The translations under genes were made by a program, and so were the position numbers. The notes under the pieces are model-generated. The model was not told where the DNA came from and made no database searches. It was given only the letters and a program-made list of their open reading frames with translations. From positions 62,001-126,000 of the forward strand of contig JADZFO010000015.1 in NCBI GenBank assembly GCA_020849855.1: 64,000 nt of DNA, given 5' to 3'. Source of the stretch: a bacterium. Its GTDB lineage: Bacteria; 4484-113; JAFGCY01. Shown here piece after piece: positions 52,797-60,987 of the stretch (positions are counted from its first letter, which is position 1; the number at the start of each line of letters is the position of its first letter).

Positions 52797-53198
52797 ATGG
52801 GCCTGAGCTGGAACAAGCTTGGTCTTCTGGCCCTTTGCCTTGCACTTTGCGTGTACTTCTACCTCAGCAGCGGCAACTCCGGCCCCTCACTGACCATACT
52901 GGCTGTAAACAGCCTGTGGCTGCTGGTCACGCCTGAGGGCTTTCTGTCCGGCAGGGAGGATCCTGCAGCAGTAGAGCAGAAGCCGACCCGCGCCGAGCGC
53001 ATCCAGCTCAACGCCGCAATCTGGGGCGGGCAGCTCATGGCTGTGTCCATCACTCTGCTAATGGTTCTGGGCCGCGGTGGCTCAATGGCGAAGGACACAG
53101 TCGGCTGGTGCATTGCGGGTCTCTCGGCCTTGAATCTGATTTCCTACCTTGTGGTCAAGGTCATGTCCGAGGCGCGCTGGGGCGACCTGCCGGATTAG
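52797..53198 (+). CDS. Small membrane protein in the pspA cluster, unknown
   Basis: The 133-residue product has hydrophobic segments near residues 7-24, 30-46, 74-92 and 103-121, separated by a charged loop (REDPAAVEQKPTRAERIQ). No motif or family is recognised. It lies directly after the other unknown membrane gene, and an association with PspA at the membrane is only an inference from order. No strong ribosome site is seen before ATG 52797. Confidence 0.6.
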   Translation: MGLSWNKLGLLALCLALCVYFYLSSGNSGPSLTILAVNSLWLLVTPEGFLSGREDPAAVEQKPTRAERIQLNAAIWGGQLMAVSITLLMVLGRGGSMAKDTVGWCIAGLSALNLISYLVVKVMSEARWGDLPD

Positions 53199-53263
53199 CG
53201 CGAAGTGAACAAGGCTGTCCCGGCGGTAATCTAATACAGTGAGCTTCTAAGCGGAGCAGGACT

Positions 53264-54157
53264 ATGAAACAACGACTCATTGCCGCCGCCGCAGTCTATG
53301 CCCTCCTGGGCATCTTCTTCACGCTGGTCATCACGGCCACGCCGCCAAGGCCGGCACTGGCCGGCGGGCTGAAGTTCAAGCTGTCCAAGAAGCAGGAAGC
53401 CTCGCTGGGCGCCGACATGAACAAGGAACTCGCCTCCGAGCCGGGCTTCATCAGCAAAGGCAAGGAATATGAGATGGTCCAGCGCATCGGCAAGCGCCTT
53501 GTCGAGCGCAACAAGCTGACCAACTATGACTACAAGTTCTTCTATGTCAAGCAGGACGAGGTTAACGCCTTTGCCACCCCCGGCGGCTACATCTATGTCA
53601 CCCGCGGCCTGATGAAGCAGATGGGTTATGACGAGGCAATGGTGGCTGGCGTGATGGCGCACGAGCTGGGCCACGCCAAGGACCGCCACACCGCCCGCGG
53701 CGCTGAGAAGCGCATCCAGGCCGCGCTCGGCATCGGCATTCTGGGCATGGTGCTTGGCGACAAGGGGGACAAGACCCTCATGGATGCACTGGGCGGCGCT
53801 GCCGGCATGGCGACGCTGAAGTACAGCCGCGATTTCGAAGAGTGGGCGGACCGCTCCGGTGTCGAGCTGTCCTATGAAGCCGGCTATGACGCCTACGGCC
53901 TGACTCGAGGGCTTGAGATGCTCAACGCGCTGTATGGCAGCACAGACTCCGTCAGCGAGTGGATGGCCAGCCACCCAAGCACGAAGGACCGCGTGGCGCG
54001 CACCATGCGCATCGCCGAGGATGTCACGGACGGCAGGCAGATGGGCTATGTGAAGATCCCGGCCGCGCCGAAGGGCAGCCCGCTGTATGAGAAGTACGGC
54101 AAGGGTGTGCCTGGCTCATCTTCTGTAACCAAGCGGACCAGCCCGGTCAAGAATTAA
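53264..54157 (+). CDS. M48-family zinc metallopeptidase, exported
   Basis: The 297-residue protein has an N-terminal signal or anchor (LIAAAAVYALLGIFFTLVITA). The zinc motif is HELGH in VMAHELGHAKDRHTARG. A downstream Glu in SRDFEEWADRSGV serves as third ligand. PGGYIYVTRGLM precedes the active site as in BepA/LoiP-type proteases, which handle outer-membrane protein quality control. AGCAGGA lies before the ATG, with TAATAC about 35 bases upstream as a possible -10. It closes the pspA cluster. Confidence 0.9.
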   Translation: MKQRLIAAAAVYALLGIFFTLVITATPPRPALAGGLKFKLSKKQEASLGADMNKELASEPGFISKGKEYEMVQRIGKRLVERNKLTNYDYKFFYVKQDEVNAFATPGGYIYVTRGLMKQMGYDEAMVAGVMAHELGHAKDRHTARGAEKRIQAALGIGILGMVLGDKGDKTLMDALGGAAGMATLKYSRDFEEWADRSGVELSYEAGYDAYGLTRGLEMLNALYGSTDSVSEWMASHPSTKDRVARTMRIAEDVTDGRQMGYVKIPAAPKGSPLYEKYGKGVPGSSSVTKRTSPVKN

Positions 54158-54360
54158 AGAAGGCGCAGCAGGCGCATCACCATAGCGGCGCTCTTGAGCT
54201 TTGCTTGAGGAGTGATTGAGCGCTGGCCGATGTATGACGCCGGCAGGCGCTGTAAAACTTCAACAGCTCAGCTTTTAGTATGCGCCTGTGCTGTTGCTGT
54301 TCAAATGGAACTGATTCTCGACTTGGCAGTGGACCCAAAAGCAGGTCCGCAATCAAAAGG
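54158..54360. other. Intergenic region, nothing recognised
   Basis: No convincing gene or RNA is seen between the M48 peptidase gene and the minus-strand terminator at 54361. Only short imperfect inverted repeats are present. Confidence 0.4.
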
Positions 54361-54386
54361 ACGAGGGGGTTGCGAGGCCCCCTCGT
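54351..54386 (-). terminator. Minus-strand terminator after the hairpin array
   Basis: A 9-bp stem ACGAGGGGG/CCCCCTCGT (54361-54386) is followed on minus by CCTTTTG. It implies that the repeat array is transcribed from the minus strand. Confidence 0.65.
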
Positions 54387-54676
54387 CTGATTCTGCAGCC
54401 CATACGAGGCGCCAACATCTTCGTCGGTGCGCCGGCCTTAGCCAGCATCTTTGTCGGAGCGCCAGCTTTAGCTGGCATCTTTGTCGGAGCGCCAGCTTTA
54501 GCTGGCATCTTCGTCGGAGCGCCAGCTTTAGCCGGCATCTATGTCGGAGCGCCAGCTTTAGCTGGCATCTTCGTCGGAGCGCCAGCTTTAGCTGGCATTT
54601 CTTCTCCCTGGGCGCCAAACATGTTCGGCACGTCCCATTCAGCACACATGCCTTTCTCTGCCTTTATCCTTGACAA
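54353..54676 (-). pseudogene. Short decapeptide-repeat gene interrupted by an in-frame TAG
   Basis: On minus, a frame from about TTG 54676 (MSRIKAEKGMCAEWDV) runs into tandem MPAKAGAPTK decapeptides. After two repeats, the Lys codon AAG is TAG (ACA-TAG-ATG at about 54540), then four more repeats follow (the last with Leu for Pro). A 17-residue tail runs into the terminator. Differences between units are otherwise almost all silent (CCA/CCG, AAA/AAG, ACA/ACG, GCT/GCC/GCA), which argues for past or present coding. AGCAGGAG lies nine bases before the TTG. It may be a broken gene, a stop-restart gene or an RNA; confidence is limited. Confidence 0.45.
54421..54600 (-). repeat. Tandem array of six 30-nt units, each a perfect or wobble hairpin
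   Basis: Six contiguous 30-bp units lie in exact register, with a decayed partial unit before them. Each contains GCCAGCT-TT-AGCTGGC, a 7-bp stem with a two-base spacer. Units at 54421 and 54511 carry substitutions in the stem that become G-U pairs in a minus-strand RNA but A-C mismatches in a plus-strand RNA. No unique spacers exist, so it is not CRISPR. Confidence 0.85.
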
Positions 54677-54698
54677 GCAGTCACTCCTGCTGTATAGT
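54670..54698 (+). promoter_or_regulatory. Consensus promoter of the unknown gene at 54732
   Basis: TTGACA (54670-54675), a 17-base spacer, then TATAGT (54693-54698) preceded by TG. The transcript would start near 54705, about 27 nt before the ATG. Confidence 0.8.
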
Positions 54699-54731
54699 AT
54701 TATCGATACACTACTACACAAGGAGCTACTG

Positions 54732-55487
54732 ATGTCTGCTCAAACCCATAGCCCCCGCCTGCAAAGCTCGCTGGCCGACCCCAGTACCGCCATCCTCCTG
54801 TGGTGCTTCGCGGTGCATGGCAAGCTAAACCGCGAGCTGATGGCCCTGCTGGGCCTGCGCGACGTGGACAAGGAGCTCATTGAGGCCGCCTACGACCAGG
54901 AACTGGCCGTCCTGCGCGGTCTGCACCGCAGGGAAGCGCTCTTCGACATCGAGGACATCAAGACCCTGCTGCTCAACCAGATCGGCGGAAGGGCTGTCAG
55001 CAGCTTTCTTGGCAAGGAAGATGGCCGAGCTAACGCGCTCAGCTCAGTGTTGCGCTCGGTGAAGCACCTGCCCATGTGGATCCGCGACCCCGAGCTTGAC
55101 CGCCTGGAGAAGGAGGCCCGGCGGGAAGAAGCCCTCGCCCGGCTTGAAAAGGCCCAGTTCCAGCGTGAAGATCAGCGGGCCCGCCGGCAGCTGCAAAGCT
55201 CCGTCGCGCCGCCCGCCGAGCAAAAGCCGGTGCAGGCAGAAGCGCTGCCCGCCGCGTCCCTTCCGCCGCAGGCCGGCGCTAAGCTCGATGGCGGCCCTGA
55301 GCCCCTGCCGGAGCAGTCTGCGCCGGCTCACAGCACGACTGACACTCCTGCTCCGGCCACAGGAGAATTCGCAGTTTCTGCTGAAAAAGCGGCCCCCAAG
55401 GTTAAAAGATCGCGGCTCAGGGCCGATGCGGCCCGGGCCGCGCCGGGCCGCAAGCAGACAGCTGCCGCCCGGCGCCGGGCTTCCTAG
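54732..55487 (+). CDS. Unknown protein with helical N-domain and basic Ala/Lys/Arg-rich tail
   Basis: ATG 54732 has AAGGAG nine bases upstream and a near-consensus promoter. The 251-residue product has a helical N-terminal domain of about 120 residues (ILLWCFAVHGKLNRELMALLGLRDVDKELIEAAYDQEL; DIEDIKTLLLNQIGGRAVSSFLG). A charged helix follows (RLEKEARREEALARLEKAQFQREDQ), then a Pro/Ala-rich linker and a basic tail (KVKRSRLRADAARAAPGRK) reminiscent of histone H1-like or nucleoid proteins. I do not recognise the family. Strong promoter signals suggest good expression. Confidence 0.65.
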   Translation: MSAQTHSPRLQSSLADPSTAILLWCFAVHGKLNRELMALLGLRDVDKELIEAAYDQELAVLRGLHRREALFDIEDIKTLLLNQIGGRAVSSFLGKEDGRANALSSVLRSVKHLPMWIRDPELDRLEKEARREEALARLEKAQFQREDQRARRQLQSSVAPPAEQKPVQAEALPAASLPPQAGAKLDGGPEPLPEQSAPAHSTTDTPAPATGEFAVSAEKAAPKVKRSRLRADAARAAPGRKQTAAARRRAS

Positions 55488-55504
55488 CCACGCTTCACCA
55501 GGAT

Positions 55505-57469
55505 CTAGAGCCGCTCCTTAATCCAGTTGATCAGGCCACCCTTCAGCAGCACCTCAACCTGGCGTTCGGACAGGTCATGCTGCACGGTCAGGGTCTCGCC
55601 TGTGCGCTGGTTGGTCACCTTGACCTGCTGGCCGGCGGCGATCTGAGCGCGGATCCCCTGGATATGCAGGATGTCACCCTGCTCGATCTTGTCGTAGTCC
55701 GCCTTGTCCACGAAGTTCAGCGGCAGGATGCCGAAGTTGACCAGGTTGGAGCGGTGGATGCGGGCAAAGCTCTTGGTCAGCACCACACGGCAGCCCAGGA
55801 AGCGCGGCGCAAGAGCCGCGTGCTCACGGCTGGAGCCCTGGCCATATGTCTCGCCGCCTACGATGATGTGGCCGCCCAGTTCACGCACGGCCACCGCGCG
55901 GTCATGGTAGCTCGGGTCCTCACGCTCGAAGCAGAACTGCGCGATCCGGGGAATGTTGGAACGGAAGGGCAGAGCGCGGGCGCCGGCCGGGCTGATGCTG
56001 TCGGTGCTGATCTTGTCGCCAAGCTTGATCATCACGGGAAGGCTGATCTCGTCCTCGATCGGCGTGATCGGCGGCAGGCTCATGATATTCGGGCCCTTGC
56101 GCAGCTCGATCTTCTCGGCTTCTTCCTGCGGCGGAGGGGCCACCAACATGGTTGTGTTGATGATCGGGTCGGCGGGCTCGGTGATGCGCGGGTATTCCAT
56201 CGCCGGGTGGCCGTTGGCCTTGCCCAGGTCACGTGGATCGGTGATCACGCCAGTCAGCGCACTGGCCGCGGCGGTCTCAGGGCTGACCAGGCAGACCAGG
56301 TCGTCCATCGTGCCTGAGCGTCCCGGGAAGTTGCGCGGCACGGTGCGCAGGCTGATCTCCTTGGTCGCCGGCGCCTGGCCCATACCGATGCAGCCGTTGC
56401 AGCCGGCCTGGTGGACGCGGCCGCCGGAGTGGATCAGGGGCATCATATAGCCATCGCGCACCAGGTTTTCCAGTACCTGCCGGCTGGCCGGGTTGACGTC
56501 AAAGCTGACCCGCGGGTGGATGGTCCTCCCGCGGACTATCTCGGCCGGGATGGCCAGGTCCTTGTAACCGGGATTGGCGCTGGAGCCAATGTAGCTCTGG
56601 TAAATCGGGGTGCCGGCCACCTCGCGGACATACTTCACGTTGTCCGGGCTGGAGGGCATCGCGATCAGCGGCTCCAGTGTGCTGAGGTCGATCTCGTCGT
56701 GGACGTCGTAGTCGCCTTCAGTATCGGGCAGCAGGTAGCTGAACTCGCTCTCGCGGCCCTGGCTCTTCATAAAGGCCTTGACCTCGTCATCAGCCGGGAA
56801 GACAGTGGTCGTCGCTCCAAGCTCGGCGCCCATGTTGGCGATGACGTGGCGGTCCATGGTGGACAGGCACTCCAGACCGGGGCCGTAATACTCGATGATC
56901 CTTCCGAGGCCGCCGGCCACTGTATAGCGGCGCAGCATCTCCAGGATCACGTCCTTGGCGCTGACCCAGTCGGGCAGCTTGCCGGTCAGCTTGACACCCC
57001 AGATCTGCGGCATCTTGAAAAAGAAGGGCTGGCCGGCGATGGCCAGGGCCACTTCAAGGCCGCCGGCGCCGATCGCCAGCTGTCCCAGGGCGCCTGCACC
57101 GGGGGTATGGCTGTCAGAGCCAAGCAGGGTCACACCGGGACGGCCGAAGCGCTCCATATGCACCGGGTGGCTGACGCCGTTACCGGGACGGCTGTACCAG
57201 ACGCCAAAACGCTGGCATGCGCTGTACAGGAAGAGGTGGTCGTCAGGGTTCTTGTTGTCTTCCTGAATCAGGTTGTGGTCGACATACTGGCAGGACAGCT
57301 CGGTCCTGGCGCGCTTGAGGCCCATGGCCTCCAGCTCGAGCATCACCATGGTGCCTGTCGCGTCCTGCGTCAGGGTCTGGTCGATGCGGATGCCGATCTC
57401 CTGGCCAATGACCATCTCGCCAGACACAAGGTGCGAGGCGATCAGCTTCTTGGCGACGTTCATGCCCAT
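55505..57469 (-). CDS. acn: Aconitate hydratase (aconitase)
   Basis: Aconitase isomerises citrate and isocitrate in the TCA cycle using a [4Fe-4S] cluster. The 654-residue protein starts GMNVAKKLIASHLVSGEMVIGQEIGIRIDQTLTQDATGTMVMLE and contains LLGSDSHTPGAGALGQLAIGAGGLEVA. Two cluster cysteines lie in GCNGCIGMGQAP. The C-terminal swivel domain has GSSREHAALAPRFLGCRVVLTKSFARIHRSNLVNFGILPL. Where most aconitases have GSCTNS with the first cluster cysteine, this one reads GSSANP. GGAG precedes ATG 57469. The bacterial short-form family is likely. Confidence 0.92.
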   Translation of the reverse strand: MGMNVAKKLIASHLVSGEMVIGQEIGIRIDQTLTQDATGTMVMLELEAMGLKRARTELSCQYVDHNLIQEDNKNPDDHLFLYSACQRFGVWYSRPGNGVSHPVHMERFGRPGVTLLGSDSHTPGAGALGQLAIGAGGLEVALAIAGQPFFFKMPQIWGVKLTGKLPDWVSAKDVILEMLRRYTVAGGLGRIIEYYGPGLECLSTMDRHVIANMGAELGATTTVFPADDEVKAFMKSQGRESEFSYLLPDTEGDYDVHDEIDLSTLEPLIAMPSSPDNVKYVREVAGTPIYQSYIGSSANPGYKDLAIPAEIVRGRTIHPRVSFDVNPASRQVLENLVRDGYMMPLIHSGGRVHQAGCNGCIGMGQAPATKEISLRTVPRNFPGRSGTMDDLVCLVSPETAAASALTGVITDPRDLGKANGHPAMEYPRITEPADPIINTTMLVAPPPQEEAEKIELRKGPNIMSLPPITPIEDEISLPVMIKLGDKISTDSISPAGARALPFRSNIPRIAQFCFEREDPSYHDRAVAVRELGGHIIVGGETYGQGSSREHAALAPRFLGCRVVLTKSFARIHRSNLVNFGILPLNFVDKADYDKIEQGDILHIQGIRAQIAAGQQVKVTNQRTGETLTVQHDLSERQVEVLLKGGLINWIKERL

Positions 57470-57744
57470 AGCGCAACTCCCGGAGCACTGCAGGATGTGC
57501 GCGCCAGGCGGCGCGTGAAAGTGGAGATGCGCCGCACGGCGACTGGCTCAGTGCCGCGAAATAATACACCTTGTATCGGCTCAATATCCTCTGAGACAGA
57601 ATCTTAATTGCCCTGAGTGTTGTTCTGCAGGTTGATTCTGCCTTGTCTTGCCGCCCGCTGTGCCGTTTTTGCTGTGTCTTTTTGGCAAGATCAATGCCGT
57701 GGCCCTGCAGTAAATCCCAACACTACTGAGTATAAACTCCAATC
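57470..57744. other. Divergent intergenic region between aconitase and GNAT genes
   Basis: It holds a leader of more than 80 nt for aconitase on minus, with TATTAT near 57560, and TATAAA (57731-57736) eight bases before the GNAT ATG on plus. No gene is seen. Confidence 0.4.
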
Positions 57745-58329
57745 ATGAGCAGCATAGAGTTTCTCGCCGACGAAAGGACCGCCCTGACCCCGCTGGCCGA
57801 CGCGCATGTGGAGACCATGACACGCTGGGTTAACAACCAGTCGGTCATTCGCTACCTTGGCGGGCCGCTGGGCATATCGGTCGATGAGGAACGCAAGTGG
57901 CTGGAGCGGATACGCGCGTCCCAGGACGATGTGATTTACGGCATTATGATCCGGGAGAGCGGGCAGCTCATCGGCACTGTGGCGCTGCACGGCGTGCGCG
58001 GTCTGGGCCGCCATGCTGAATACGGGATCTCCATTGGAGAGCCGGAACACTGGGGCAAGGGCTACGGCTTTGAGGCCTGCCGCCTGATGCTGGACTGGGG
58101 CTTTAACCGGCTGAACCTGCACTCGGTCTACCTGCGTGTCTTCGCCGACAACCAGCGCGGTGTGCGCAGCTACGAGAAAGCCGGGTTCAAGCACGCAGGG
58201 ATGCTGCGCCAGCACGCCTTCCGTGACGGCGTGTATCTGGACATGTACTACATGGACATCCTGCGCGAGGAGTTCAACAGCCAGTGGGCGGACTGGCGCG
58301 CACGGCAGGCGGAGCGCTATGCAGTGTAG
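57745..58329 (+). CDS. GNAT-family N-acetyltransferase, RimJ/RimL type
   Basis: The 194-residue product matches acetyltransferases that modify protein N-termini, spermidine or amino-sugar nucleotides: TPLADAHVETMTRWVNNQSVIRYLGGP at the start, AEYGISIGEPEHWGKGYGFEACRLML as the acetyl-CoA loop, and LHSVYLRVFADNQRGVRSYEKAGFKHAG. The C-terminal GVYLDMYYMDILREEF is typical of the RimJ/RimL/SpeG group. The substrate is unknown. TATAAA lies eight bases before the ATG with no Shine-Dalgarno. Confidence 0.9.
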   Translation: MSSIEFLADERTALTPLADAHVETMTRWVNNQSVIRYLGGPLGISVDEERKWLERIRASQDDVIYGIMIRESGQLIGTVALHGVRGLGRHAEYGISIGEPEHWGKGYGFEACRLMLDWGFNRLNLHSVYLRVFADNQRGVRSYEKAGFKHAGMLRQHAFRDGVYLDMYYMDILREEFNSQWADWRARQAERYAV

Positions 58330-58436
58330 GCTCGCAAAAGAAGAGATTTATTGATTAAGCCTTGAGAATTGCCTGAGCTGCGCTTGCAGCTTCAGACTTA
58401 GGCTGCTTGGAGTATGGCCCAATCGGGGGAACTACT

Positions 58437-60932
58437 GTGAGCAGCAATTTAGAAGATACGCCGAACGGCCCGAAAGAAGAGGGACAGAGCGCTGCCGACC
58501 AGGCCGCAATCGATCCTGAATCAACGGGCGACCCGCAGCCTGAGTCAAAGCAGCAAGGGAGCGCCGACTCAGCCCAGGCAGGGGCGGAGCAGCAGGACAA
58601 GCCTGAAACCGCAGCTCAGAAGAAGGAAGAAGACTGGCTGGATTGTGGGTCGGTGAAGGAGTCTGCTGAGTCCCCTGAGGACGGGGAGGGCAAAGGCAGG
58701 CGAGTCATTGCCGTTCTGCATGTCCACGGCATGGGCGAGCAGGCGCGCTACGGCACCATTGGAGCCGCCGCGGCGGAGATCCGCCAGGCGCTGTGCGCCA
58801 GTACCTATGCGCACCCCTGCTCAGTTAAAGGCTTTGTGCGCGGCCCGGATATCCATAACAACTATAGCTTCCCTGACAATAGCAGTGCAGCTGACTGTAA
58901 CTGCACCCAGGAGCAGTACGACAGCTTCTGCCAAGCCCCCGGCGCAAAGGCTGGTACACCAGGCGAAAAGGCTCAAGCTCAGGCTTTGCCAGTGGAACCG
59001 GCCGGCGCGCGGATCGAGTGGCTCGAAACCACCGAGCAACAAGCTGACACAATGCGCTTTTACAAGGTCGAAAATGTCATCTACAAGACCCAGGTCCTGA
59101 GTTTTGCTCCGAGTGACAAAACCGTCGGAGTACGGCCGCTCGAGATTCATGTGATGGAGACCTACTGGGCCCCCGAAGCCAGCGGCATGAACTTCTGGAG
59201 CACCTTTGCCTGGCTCCACAAGGCCTGGCTGGCTTTATTCCGGCTCTTTCCCCTGGTTGCACGCCACATTGATATCTCAGACGAGAACGGCGTCAAGACT
59301 CCGCGGAAGTTCAGCTGGGCGCGCGAGGGCACGAAGAGGATACTCAAGCTGCTGCTCACCATGTATGTGCTGATAATTTTGGCCACTTTCGCTATTGGTC
59401 ACGGCGTACTCAGCGCCAAACAACTGGTTGATGCCTATCAGAAGAAGGGCCTTTCGGCAGGGCAGATACGCTGTCTGCTGGAGCCGCCTGCTGACGCCAG
59501 TTACCCGCATCCCAATCTGCACGGCCCGGCCGCGGCCTTCTTCAGCATCCCGGTCTTCGTTCTGCTCCTCTGCAGTGTGCTGACCATCTCAAACCTGATC
59601 AACAGCCCAATGCCGCGCAAGGAAGACCAGCTCAAACTTGGTCTAGGGCCCAGTCCGCCGGCTACCTGGTTCATCTTCTGGGTCTTTGTTGTCGGCGACG
59701 CGCTGGCACATGTGTTCCTGTGGGGCTTCTGGATTAGCTATATCCCGAAGTTCTTCAACTTTCCACTGCTGCAGGACTTCTTTGTCCCGACTCTGGGGCT
59801 TCAGCTCAACTTTGGGATCAGCTTCATACTCATCAGCTTCCTGATCCACCTTGTGTTCATCATGAAGATGAAGAAGTGCGTCCTTACCGGGCAGAGCAGT
59901 TTTTATGTGTGCGGCATGATGCTGTTATTCCTCGGTGCCTGCGCAGCAGCGATTGCCACCTTTGCTGTTGGCCTGACCATCCCTGGCATCGCCCTTGGCA
60001 TTTACATCATGTTCTATGTTCTCGCCTGGCGCTGGTTCAACTACTGGCTGTCGCGCTGGTTCGGCGATGTTGCGATCTTCACCAACCAAGACGAGAACTC
60101 GCCCCTTTACTGCAAGCGCACGGCAATTCAGCGCTGCATGATGTTACAGCTAGACTACGTCTTCGGCACGCATGAGTTCCTCAAGGATTCAGACAAGTGG
60201 GAGCCTCAGGCCTGGCGGCCGGGAGGTGCCTATGACGAGGTCATCATTTACGGCCACAGCCTGGGCTGCATTGTGGCCTATAACTCAATCTGCGACTACT
60301 TCCGGCGTATCTTTGAGTCAGGCACCAAAGAGACACTTGCGCACGTTAAAGCGCGCTTCAAGGCATTCCTGACCACCGGATGCCATCTGGACATTGTTGA
60401 ATATCTGTTTGACCCTGGTTCGACGGATAACCGCTACTATGACCGTCTGCGGGTGTTCGGCCGCTATGCAGTGCCGGCCGGGTCAGACCCGGAGCCCCAG
60501 CCCCTGAGAGGTGTCATGTGGCTGAACATCTGGAACTGGTGGGATGTGTTCAGCAGCAAGCTCTTTCAGTACGGCTCAGTCATCAATGCCCGCGTGAGCG
60601 GGGACGTGCCCCTGGTTTGCCACAGCCACTATATGCAGATTGAGCGCGCCCGCGGGCTGCTAAAGCATGTTCTGCTCGCTCCCTGGGAGATGCCCAGGCC
60701 GCCCGCTTGTGTCGCTGCACCGCCGCCTGGACCAGCCATCGCCGCTGGCGCACTGCCACAGCCGCCGCTGACTCCGCCAGCGCCAGGCGCGCAGGGTCAG
60801 CAACCTCCTGCCGGCGAGCCACTGCTTGGGCTGGAGCAGGCCGGCGCGCAGCAGCGTGCCAGAGCCTGGGACAGTGGCTTCAGGTCTCCAGGCAAGCGCG
60901 AAAACAAATCATCCGGGCCGGTGCCCGGCTAA
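58437..60932 (+). CDS. Large membrane protein with split alpha/beta-hydrolase (GHSLG) motifs
   Basis: From GTG 58437, with GGGGGA seven bases upstream, the product has 831 residues. A polar N-terminus (1-85) leads to VIAVLHVHGMGEQARYG (about 90-105), the oxyanion-type HG strand of lipases. A soluble part follows, then roughly eight membrane helices between about residues 315 and 560. YDEVIIYGHSLGCIVAYNSI has the nucleophile Ser near residue 608. A further region contains DIVEYLFDPGSTDNRYYDRLR and a late VCHSHYMQ, which might supply the catalytic His. A Pro/Ala/Gln tail ends it. It is probably a membrane-embedded esterase or lipase; the family is not recognised. Confidence 0.7.
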   Translation: MSSNLEDTPNGPKEEGQSAADQAAIDPESTGDPQPESKQQGSADSAQAGAEQQDKPETAAQKKEEDWLDCGSVKESAESPEDGEGKGRRVIAVLHVHGMGEQARYGTIGAAAAEIRQALCASTYAHPCSVKGFVRGPDIHNNYSFPDNSSAADCNCTQEQYDSFCQAPGAKAGTPGEKAQAQALPVEPAGARIEWLETTEQQADTMRFYKVENVIYKTQVLSFAPSDKTVGVRPLEIHVMETYWAPEASGMNFWSTFAWLHKAWLALFRLFPLVARHIDISDENGVKTPRKFSWAREGTKRILKLLLTMYVLIILATFAIGHGVLSAKQLVDAYQKKGLSAGQIRCLLEPPADASYPHPNLHGPAAAFFSIPVFVLLLCSVLTISNLINSPMPRKEDQLKLGLGPSPPATWFIFWVFVVGDALAHVFLWGFWISYIPKFFNFPLLQDFFVPTLGLQLNFGISFILISFLIHLVFIMKMKKCVLTGQSSFYVCGMMLLFLGACAAAIATFAVGLTIPGIALGIYIMFYVLAWRWFNYWLSRWFGDVAIFTNQDENSPLYCKRTAIQRCMMLQLDYVFGTHEFLKDSDKWEPQAWRPGGAYDEVIIYGHSLGCIVAYNSICDYFRRIFESGTKETLAHVKARFKAFLTTGCHLDIVEYLFDPGSTDNRYYDRLRVFGRYAVPAGSDPEPQPLRGVMWLNIWNWWDVFSSKLFQYGSVINARVSGDVPLVCHSHYMQIERARGLLKHVLLAPWEMPRPPACVAAPPPGPAIAAGALPQPPLTPPAPGAQGQQPPAGEPLLGLEQAGAQQRARAWDSGFRSPGKRENKSSGPVPG

Positions 60933-60987
60933 TATGAGGCCGACGAACCATCAGGAGAATAGTGACGGCCGCTCAGTCACCTGCCCG

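Noticed and set aside
54421-54600. CRISPR array
   Set aside because: The 30-bp units are directly adjacent with no unique spacers and no cas genes nearby.
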